Of a stretch of DNA of 6,664 bases, positions 1-4,618 are shown in pieces. Under the pieces are notes generated by a model. That model saw only the letters and a list, made by a program, of their open reading frames with translations, ran no database searches and was not told where the DNA came from. Source of the stretch: Thermodesulfobacteriota bacterium. Its GTDB lineage: Bacteria > Desulfobacterota > DSM-4660 > Desulfatiglandales > Desulfatiglandaceae. Position 1 is the stretch's first letter. Each line of letters opens with the position of its first letter. The position numbers were made by a program, and so were the translations under genes. The stretch is from assembly GCA_028278625.1 (NCBI GenBank), contig JANQDY010000191.1, positions 1 through 6,664 of the forward strand. The letters are read 5' to 3'.

Positions 1-1
1 A

Positions 2-106
2 CGCGATCGGATCGTCTTTGTCCCAAAGATTGATCCACCGGGCACCTTCAAGAGGTGCGTCCGGTGCCAGCGTACTATCAAGCCCGTAATCGTTTGGACC
101 GCTCAT
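2..106 (-). other. possible gene fragment, alpha/beta-hydrolase-like, running off the left edge
   Basis: Downstream of the truncated radical SAM gene, and overlapping its last codons in another frame, the minus strand stays open to the window edge. The open stretch reaches back to about position 175, where a stop codon closes it, and I mark it from an in-frame ATG at 106. It reads as protein-like sequence, including the stretch ARWINLWDKDDPIA. This resembles the W-x-N-x-x-D-x-x-DP segment around the catalytic Asp of some lipase/alpha-beta hydrolase families; that likeness is from memory and weak. No start signal is visible, so it may be the remains of a gene joined to the radical SAM gene by a rearrangement, or the start of the next gene. 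Fewer than 60 open codons in this GC-rich sequence could also be chance. Confidence 0.22.
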
Positions 107-785
107 CAAAGTCCAACGTTTCGCCCCGTTCGTGCATTGCCGTGCCCCGGCCGCCCTTGGTTGCCGGGTTGATTTTCACAGTTTTCGCGCCCCGGCGAGC
201 GGCAAGCTTTACAAGGTCATCCACCTGAGTCAGGTTCCCTCGGTGCACACACATGATCACCTGGATGTTGGTGTATCCAGCTTCCGTCAGATATCCAAGC
301 CCTTTTAACGCGGCATCAAAAGCGCCGGGAACCCCCCTGAACGCGTCGTGGGTCTTAGGGTCGGCGCCGTCCATGCTCACCGATATCTCGTGGACGTTTG
401 TTTCTTTTTTGAGATGGCGGGCAGACGCTTTTGTGAGCAGTGTGCCGTTTGTTTCCATATTCAGCCCCAATCCCAACTCGGTCAACATATCCGCGATCTC
501 CATGAACCGGGGATGGAGCATGGGTTCTCCGCCAGTCAACTTGGCGCTGGACAAGCCCATGGGCTTTGCCGTTTCCACGGCCTCACGCAGAAGACCAACG
601 TCGATGGCATCTCCCGGCGAGGGAGCGCCATTTACATAGGTGGGCGTAATCCAGCAATGGCGGCATTTCAGGTTGCAACTGGTGCACATATAGAGATAAA
701 GGGCGCGGAGAGGAGGTACGCCATCGGGCAAGTCGAGGGGGGATTTGTCTTCAGATGCATGGTCCAGAACATCGCAAAGACTCAT
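78..785 (-). CDS. radical SAM peptide-modifying enzyme (ScmF-like), truncated before the SPASM domain
   Basis: This is a radical SAM protein of 235 residues. The [4Fe-4S]/SAM motif CNLKCRHC lies at residues 37-44 (Cys37, 41, 44), GGEP at 85-88 (methionine contact), then ETNGTLL near 111-117, SVSMDG at 135-140 and THDAFRG at 145-151. This is the layout of PqqE-type RiPP maturases. It sits last in the operon and best fits the second radical SAM enzyme of the SynChlorMet cassette (ScmF). Family members normally run to about 350-400 residues, with a C-terminal SPASM domain binding auxiliary iron-sulfur clusters. Here a TGA followed at once by TAG ends the protein after the core, so the SPASM cysteines are missing. 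I chose the ATG at 785 because GAGAGAG lies 8 bases upstream; a GTG at 806 would add seven residues. The enzyme may be inactive, or may be a core-only variant. The family call is firm, the ScmF assignment less so. Confidence 0.85.
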   Translation of the reverse strand: MSLCDVLDHASEDKSPLDLPDGVPPLRALYLYMCTSCNLKCRHCWITPTYVNGAPSPGDAIDVGLLREAVETAKPMGLSSAKLTGGEPMLHPRFMEIADMLTELGLGLNMETNGTLLTKASARHLKKETNVHEISVSMDGADPKTHDAFRGVPGAFDAALKGLGYLTEAGYTNIQVIMCVHRGNLTQVDDLVKLAARRGAKTVKINPATKGGRGTAMHERGETLDFDERSKRLRA

Positions 786-793
786 GGTGTGGT

Positions 794-800
794 CTCTCTC
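794..800 (-). promoter_or_regulatory. ribosome binding site of the truncated radical SAM gene
   Basis: GAGAGAG lies 8 bases before the ATG at 785. This favours that start over the upstream GTG at 806, which has no clear purine-rich site. Confidence 0.5.
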
Positions 801-817
801 ATTCACGTCTTTGTTTT

Positions 818-985
818 TTACAAGAGGTTTGGACGGTCCCCGGGGTGTGATACAATCATGAGCTGCACACGCCCATCCGGTTTTACCATTCGTGTTGGGT
901 ACGATGCGTTGCCTTTATGGGTAAGCATTTGGAGACAGTGGACATCGTTTGCCAGTTGCTCGTCACGTGGCCGCGCATCATCCAC
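818..985 (-). CDS. possible small hypothetical protein between precursor and radical SAM genes
   Basis: A 55-residue open frame starts at a GTG, preceded by the purine-rich stretch GGAAGCGGG a few bases upstream, and stops 12 bases before the alternative GTG (806) of the radical SAM gene. Its composition is that of an ordinary soluble protein, acidic at the N-terminus (VDDARPRDEQLAND), with one Cys and a C-terminal part containing PDGRVQLMIVSHPGDRPNLL. Codon choice looks natural. It has no signal peptide, membrane segment or motif I recognise. By position it could be an unnamed cassette component or a second substrate peptide, but it lacks the Cys repeats of its neighbour. The same frame stays open further upstream, where it is the shadow of the Cys-rich peptide gene, so the true start is uncertain. 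It could also be non-coding. Confidence 0.35.
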   Translation of the reverse strand: MDDARPRDEQLANDVHCLQMLTHKGNASYPTRMVKPDGRVQLMIVSHPGDRPNLL

Positions 986-1037
986 GTATCCCGCTTCCGA
1001 ACGCGACTTGGTATGGTTGAGGTCCCCTGGTTCGGCC

Positions 1038-1250
1038 TTATTTGCCGTCTCCCGTGGGACTGCAAGACGTCGTCGCACCGTATCCCGTAGGGCAGGCGGC
1101 CGACGCGTAAGATCCACTGCCGCAGGAACTCGTCGCGGTGAATCCATAGCCATCACATGTGGCGTCACCCGAACCATTCCCTTTGCACGCACCGCTCGCT
1201 TCGTCCATGGCCGCATTTAGTGCTTCACATTTTGGTTTTTCCCAATCCAT
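1038..1250 (-). CDS. putative Cys/Gly-rich RiPP precursor peptide
   Basis: This encodes a 70-residue peptide, the likely substrate of the surrounding enzymes. The first 22 residues are charged and probably helical (MDWEKPKCEALNAAMDEA), as expected of a leader. The rest is built of Gly, Ser, Thr, Ala, Tyr and Cys, with Cys at 22, 32, 43, 53 and 63 (plus Cys8 in the leader), a spacing of 10, 11, 10 and 10. Each Cys is preceded by small or hydroxylated residues (ATC, TSSC, SAAC, TTSC), and a Gly/Tyr motif follows in most units. There is no hydrophobic segment. The ATG at 1250 (or the adjacent one at 1253) is chosen because GGGGGTG lies just upstream; in-frame ATGs at 1277 and 1298 would add 9 or 16 residues but have weaker sites. 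A peptide with regular Cys spacing beside two radical SAM enzymes and a PqqD-like protein suggests thioether-type crosslinking. It may correspond to the cassette's ScmA, which I cannot confirm. Confidence 0.7.
   Translation of the reverse strand: MDWEKPKCEALNAAMDEASGACKGNGSGDATCDGYGFTATSSCGSGSYASAACPTGYGATTSCSPTGDGK
1062..1187 (-). repeat. coding repeat: four units of 10-11 residues, each ending in Cys
   Basis: Within the precursor gene, the segment from Cys22 to Cys63 is a degenerate tandem repeat of about 30-33 bases per unit. Units end in ATC, TSSC, SAAC and TTSC. Gly and Tyr recur near the unit start (DGYG, GSGSY, PTGYG). The last seven residues (SPTGDGK) resemble the opening of a fifth unit without its Cys. 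The DNA copies have diverged while the Cys positions are kept, which points to selection on the peptide rather than recent slippage. Confidence 0.6.
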
Positions 1251-1450
1251 CATCCACCCCCATTTATGTACCGACATCGACAATGGGCCAAATCCCATAT
1301 GATATCCGGCTGAAAAAACACCCTTCCACAGTCTTTGTCATGACCTTCAAAACCAGCGAATCCACTCGTTTACAAATATCGATTCCCCTATCACGTGTTC
1401 CCGGTATTGTCAATGCCAAACAGCCAAGACCTAGGAGCGAAACCTTCTTT
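1251..1450 (-). other. gap between the peptidase gene and the precursor gene, no confident gene
   Basis: This 200-base stretch contrasts with the tightly packed genes upstream. On the minus strand one frame (about 1264-1479) is open for 71 codons and includes a hydrophobic run (KKVSLLGLGCLALTIPG). It has only TTG-type starts, no good ribosome site and several rare codons, so I do not call it. A perfect TTGACA at 1408-1413 is followed 17 bases on by a poor -10 (TAGGGG) with a TG one base ahead of it; a separate promoter for the precursor is possible but weak. A 5-bp stem with a 6-base loop (ATGGG/CCCAT, about 1282-1297) lies just upstream of the precursor ribosome site. No intrinsic terminator is seen. 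Confidence 0.3.
1255..1261 (-). promoter_or_regulatory. ribosome binding site deciding the precursor start
   Basis: GGGGGTG can pair over seven positions with the anti-Shine-Dalgarno sequence, one of them a G-U wobble. It lies 1 base before the ATG at 1253 and 4 bases before the ATG at 1250, so 1250 is the better spaced start. Confidence 0.45.
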
Positions 1451-2050
1451 TCAATCCGGAAGCGATCTCTTGTCCACAAAGAACCGGAAAGGACGTCTTA
1501 CCTGCCACTGCTCACCGGGCCTGCGCCTGCCAATGACCCATCTGCCCAAAAGAACCTGCATTTCTATGCCTTTGCCCCTGCTAAAACATAAAACCCGGGG
1601 CTCGGTTCCCCGAGGAAGGACCCGTCTGAAAATGCCCGATGCCGCAAGCCGGCGGTAAACAGGATGGAAAATGCGGGATATTGTGAGATCAGCACGCTTT
1701 ATGAGCCGTATGGACCTAGCGCATACCATACCCCTTTTTCCGCCGTGAATCGGAATGCTCTTGGTACCCCTGTGTGCTGAGATAACGCGACCTGTTATGT
1801 CATCGGGCCGCAGTATCCATGAATCCCTATTGCTGTTATTGTCGCCCCTGGTTCTCACCCCCCGGTGATCAACGGAGATGACACGATGGGATACATGCCC
1901 CCTTGTTTCAGGGGCTTGAAAGACAACCACATCTCCCACGGATATCCGCCGATTCCCGTACGGAACCACCCTGAGGCCATCCCCTGCTTTGAGTGTGGGA
2001 TTCATGCTCGGCCCTTTATAGCTGAATCGTATATAATCAGACGCTACCAT
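1451..2050 (-). CDS. S24/S26-family serine peptidase-like protein without a membrane anchor
   Basis: This 199-residue protein has the signature of S26 (signal peptidase I-like) enzymes. GPSMNPT at 13-19 contains the nucleophile Ser15. GDVVVF follows at 39-44, and SHRVIS at 54-59 has His55 where the ER-type/archaeal subfamily uses His in place of the bacterial Lys. RGDNNSNRD at 68-76 holds the conserved Asp box. Ordinary signal peptidases have a transmembrane helix just before the Ser; here only 14 residues precede it, so the protein is probably cytoplasmic or peripheral. The C-terminal ~70 residues are Arg-rich (CFSRGKGIEMQVLLGRWVIG) and unlike signal peptidase. Its ATG at 2050 overlaps the stop of the kinase-like gene by seven bases, implying coupled translation. 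A role in cleaving the leader of the downstream precursor is inference; a non-proteolytic role is possible. Confidence 0.75.
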   Translation of the reverse strand: MVASDYIRFSYKGPSMNPTLKAGDGLRVVPYGNRRISVGDVVVFQAPETRGHVSHRVISVDHRGVRTRGDNNSNRDSWILRPDDITGRVISAHRGTKSIPIHGGKRGMVCARSIRLIKRADLTISRIFHPVYRRLAASGIFRRVLPRGTEPRVLCFSRGKGIEMQVLLGRWVIGRRRPGEQWQVRRPFRFFVDKRSLPD

Positions 2051-2937
2051 CCCAATACCCGTTCGATTTCCTCCCAGAACCTGCCATGCAGGCTCACGCG
2101 AAGCCTGAACGCCGGTACCCTCTTTGCCATCTTACAGGCATTTTCAAACAGATTCTTTCTAAATGCCCTCCCATACGCTTCGTCAACCCTTCCCCAGTAT
2201 TTGCGACATACCTGTGTCGCTGATGCATTCATGGATACGGCCGCCGTTCCTTTGTCAAGAGACATTGCCTCATTATTTTCCGACTGCTCAATGAAGAAAA
2301 TCCCGGAAAGGGGGACGGAGTGCTGTACGTTCCATGTATTTTCCGACCTTCTGCCCAGGTAATCGCTCCAGGTGGGAAAGGGGTGTGCCTTGAAATCCTC
2401 TTTATCCACTACCGCAAGTGCTTCATCATCACACAGGGGTTTCCAGTATCCAGGCAGGCGGCTAAGGCATGTTGATTTGCCCGTATGCCCCGGTCCCGCT
2501 ATCATGACGCCCCTGCCGTCCAGTTCAGCGAGTCCGGCATGAAATGGCAGCCCGCCTAGCCCAATGATTTCCAGATAGAGGGGATAGAGGGCATTCCACA
2601 TGGTTATGATTTCGGATTCGGGGTATATAAAAGGCTTGATCGTGCAGGTGACATCCGGGCTATCGTCGTGATACCAGGCGCATAAGGTGTTAAGATGATA
2701 ACATTTCCAGCCATCCCCCGGCGTTTTTGGCATGGTGGGATGACCGGTTCCGCCATTGTTGGTAGTGAACGAGATGCGTCTGTCGCCGTCCGCATGCTGG
2801 GAGACATCCAGTTCCATGATGCCTGCCAGTTTTTCAACCCAGGGTTGCACCGCAATGGCGTCGGCTTTCAAAATCCAGCGCATGTCCTTATTCAATTGCA
2901 ATCGGTACGAGCGCGAGGAATGGGTGTCCTTTTTCAT
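2044..2937 (-). CDS. scmC: HPr kinase-like cassette protein (ScmC-like)
   Basis: This 297-residue protein resembles the C-terminal catalytic domain of HPr serine kinase. It has LPFHAG near 130-135, a Walker A P-loop GPGHTGKST at 148-156 and CDDEALAV near 169-176, corresponding to the acidic catalytic motif of HprK-like proteins. The N-terminal ~120 residues have no motif I recognise. HprK homologues recur in RiPP clusters; PadeK of the paeninodin lasso-peptide cluster phosphorylates a precursor serine. The SynChlorMet cassette includes such a protein, ScmC. I take the start at 2937, where ATGA overlaps the stop of the upstream radical SAM gene. An ATG at 2985 would give 313 residues but overlaps that gene by 52 bases. 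Phosphorylation of the Ser-rich precursor is an inference; the nucleotide-binding fold is well supported. Confidence 0.82.
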   Translation of the reverse strand: MKKDTHSSRSYRLQLNKDMRWILKADAIAVQPWVEKLAGIMELDVSQHADGDRRISFTTNNGGTGHPTMPKTPGDGWKCYHLNTLCAWYHDDSPDVTCTIKPFIYPESEIITMWNALYPLYLEIIGLGGLPFHAGLAELDGRGVMIAGPGHTGKSTCLSRLPGYWKPLCDDEALAVVDKEDFKAHPFPTWSDYLGRRSENTWNVQHSVPLSGIFFIEQSENNEAMSLDKGTAAVSMNASATQVCRKYWGRVDEAYGRAFRKNLFENACKMAKRVPAFRLRVSLHGRFWEEIERVLGW

Positions 2938-4034
2938 CTCACATCCGGCAATCTTCCACCTGCTTCCAAGAATCGTTTCAGACATGCATCCGGGCTCGGG
3001 TGGTTTTCTTCACCCACAATGGTATATGCAAGGGCAGGACAACTTCCCCGGCAGTAGGGGATATAATCACAACCCCGGCAGAACTCGAAATCATCAAGTC
3101 GTATGTCCCGTCGTTCTCTCAATCTGGCCAACAGAGGCGAGTTCTGCCACACATCCCCCAGGTCATCCCGGTTTATGCGTCCAAGTTCCATATGACTCAC
3201 CTGGGGGCATGGAACCATGATCCCATCGGCCCGAACGGCCATCTTTGAAAACACACCGCCGCATGAACGCAGGTAACCGCAATCCCGGAGATTTTCCCTT
3301 TTTTCCTTTCGTGCCTGCTCCATCTCCATCCAGTTTCCTGCGTTGGACAGAGGACCGGCAGAGGCCTCAATTCGATTGTTGTACTTTTCGTTTAATTTCA
3401 ACAAGGTTTCCATTGCCATGGAGTGCTCATCCACTGTAAGCTGAATATCATCTTTGTGAGACCTGCAAAGCCCCATATGGGAAGCGGCGTTGGTGGAAAA
3501 ACCGGGGAGTTTGAGGTCTTCCAACAAAAATCGGGAAGTCTCCTCAATATCATCCACATTCTGTCTGTGAATGGTCATTCTTACGGTTACGGGAATGTGG
3601 TGTTTCTTCAGATATTTCAGTCCGGTGACGGCCCTTTCAAAATTGCCGTGGCCCCGAAAGGCGTCATGGGTATCCGAGGTAGAACCGTCTATGGATACCT
3701 GAACACTGTTGCAGCGCCCCGTTCCCGCAAGGAAGGCCGCCATATCATCGGTGATAAGCGTACCGTTCGTGAGGATACTGAAGCGCATCCGGTTCTTGAT
3801 GATGCCCAGGATGAGTTCCCTGATGTCCTTCCTTATGAAGGCTTCACCTCCCTCAATGGTCACTTCCAGGACAGCGCATCGATTCAGCTCTTCAAAAAAC
3901 TTGAGCCACTCCTCTTTGGGCAGATCATTCCCGCTTTCCCCCGCGCTCGCAAAATGGGAACAATAGGCACACCTGAGATTGCACCTGTTTGTTATGGACA
4001 AATCTAGGGTTTTAGGGGTCTTCATCACCCTCAT
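2934..4034 (-). CDS. scmE: radical SAM/SPASM peptide maturase (ScmE-like)
   Basis: This 366-residue protein has a complete two-domain layout. In the radical SAM core, CNLRCAYC is at 18-25 (Cys18, 22, 25), EGGEAF at 61-66, SILTNGTL at 86-93, VSIDGS at 113-118 and THDAFRG at 122-128. The C-terminal SPASM domain has Cys258, then G271 and Cys276, the cluster Cys319-x2-Cys322-x5-Cys328-x3-Cys332, and a final Cys351, enough ligands for two auxiliary [4Fe-4S] clusters. PqqE-like enzymes of this type cleave SAM to a 5'-deoxyadenosyl radical and install C-C or thioether links in peptides. The gene starts six bases after the PqqD-like gene, with AAGGAG nine bases ahead of its ATG. It is the best-preserved catalyst of the cassette. 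The ScmE label comes from the cassette composition; the enzyme class is certain, the bond it makes is not known. Confidence 0.92.
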   Translation of the reverse strand: MRVMKTPKTLDLSITNRCNLRCAYCSHFASAGESGNDLPKEEWLKFFEELNRCAVLEVTIEGGEAFIRKDIRELILGIIKNRMRFSILTNGTLITDDMAAFLAGTGRCNSVQVSIDGSTSDTHDAFRGHGNFERAVTGLKYLKKHHIPVTVRMTIHRQNVDDIEETSRFLLEDLKLPGFSTNAASHMGLCRSHKDDIQLTVDEHSMAMETLLKLNEKYNNRIEASAGPLSNAGNWMEMEQARKEKRENLRDCGYLRSCGGVFSKMAVRADGIMVPCPQVSHMELGRINRDDLGDVWQNSPLLARLRERRDIRLDDFEFCRGCDYIPYCRGSCPALAYTIVGEENHPSPDACLKRFLEAGGRLPDVR

Positions 4035-4040
4035 GGCACC

Positions 4041-4328
4041 CTACTCCTTTTGGAATTCATAGCCCGCCACACCCCTTTTGATGAGGTCATCTATGAACTC
4101 CCGGACGTACTTCTCCGCATCTTCCGGTGCATTTTTGCATTCGGCGCGAAGCGCTGCCATGATGTCATCGAAAGTGTGTTTGCCGTCAAGGCGTTTGTAA
4201 ATGAAGGCACTTACCGGATTAAGCCCGAACGCATCCCCGGTATCCGGATCAAACAAAACGGCCCAGTCATCAAACTCCTCTCTGAACACCATCAACGGAT
4301 TTGCTATGGGATTTTTATCATGTTCCAT
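4041..4328 (-). CDS. scmD: PqqD-like RiPP precursor recognition protein (ScmD-like)
   Basis: This 95-residue protein has the PqqD fold pattern: NPLMVFREEFDDWAVLFDP near 10-28, then TGDAFGLNPVSAFIYKRLDG, a threonine-led helix (HTFDDIMAAL), and a C-terminal helix with VREFIDDLIKRGV. PqqD-type RRE domains bind the leader of a precursor peptide and deliver it to the partner radical SAM enzyme. It is the first gene of the operon, immediately before the ScmE-like enzyme, as with PqqD/PqqE. The start is firm: GGAGG lies five bases before the ATG at 4328. It has one Cys and no membrane segment. The assignment to ScmD rests on the whole cassette. Confidence 0.9.
   Translation of the reverse strand: MEHDKNPIANPLMVFREEFDDWAVLFDPDTGDAFGLNPVSAFIYKRLDGKHTFDDIMAALRAECKNAPEDAEKYVREFIDDLIKRGVAGYEFQKE
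4044..4049 (-). promoter_or_regulatory. ribosome binding site of the ScmE-like gene
   Basis: AAGGAG lies inside the last codons of the PqqD-like gene, nine bases before the ATG at 4034. The PqqD-like gene and its partner enzyme are therefore likely translated together. Confidence 0.6.
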
Positions 4329-4618
4329 TATTTCCTCCCTATGGGATGACAGATATCATCATCTCCAGAAATGGTCAACCACTATGCCCTGAAATCTAAG
4401 CCTGTAACCAACCATTCTTTATCACAAATGGCGTTTTAAACAAACATTTTCCCTTTGCGGCAACTGTATGATATATCTACAACCTTCCTGAGAAAAACCT
4501 CCCGAGACTCGGTCTTTCATGGGAAACAAAAGAAAGATGCCAGGAAAAATACAACCGGAATCGTTCCCTGTCACCCGGGCCTGGTTTTCCGGAAAAGAAG
4601 AACAGCGAGAAATGGTAT
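4329..4618. other. divergent intergenic region
   Basis: These 290 bases separate the minus-strand RiPP operon from the plus-strand ligase gene and should hold promoters for both. The minus-strand candidate is listed separately. For the plus strand, TATGAT at 4467-4472 is a good -10 but has no convincing -35. A short perfect dyad, CCGAG-A-CTCGG at 4502-4512, could be half of an operator, though it is too short to be significant alone. Short open frames on both strands here look like chance. I see no RNA gene, repeat or terminator. Confidence 0.45.
4350..4378 (-). promoter_or_regulatory. candidate sigma70 promoter of the RiPP operon
   Basis: On the minus strand TTGACC (4378-4373) is followed by a 17-base spacer and TATCTG (4355-4350). 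The -35 matches five of six consensus bases, the -10 three of six. It would give a leader of about 15 bases that still contains the GGAGG site at 4334-4338. Position and spacing fit; the -10 is weak. Confidence 0.33.

Noticed and set aside
838..850. GC-rich palindrome (CCCCGGGG) near the end of the small frame as a terminator stem
   Set aside because: No loop and no following T-run on either strand; not an intrinsic terminator.
1038..1216. A second minus-strand frame open across the precursor gene (continuous with the small frame at 818-985)
   Set aside because: It reads as Arg/Pro-rich sequence without pattern, typical of a shadow, whereas the other frame gives periodic Cys and a leader-like start. 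Only the part after the precursor stop is kept as a possible gene.
348..1220. Long plus-strand open frame of 290 codons over the radical SAM and precursor genes
   Set aside because: It is antisense to a clear radical SAM core and reads as low-complexity Arg/Ser/Cys sequence with no recognisable motif.
1385..1413. TTGACA with 17-base spacing to TAGGGG as a promoter for the precursor
   Set aside because: The -35 is perfect, but the -10 matches only two of six bases; noted in the gap description rather than called.
1264..1479. 71-codon minus-strand frame with a hydrophobic run between peptidase and precursor
   Set aside because: Only TTG starts, no good ribosome site, overlaps the end of the peptidase gene, and several rare codons; not strong enough to call a gene.
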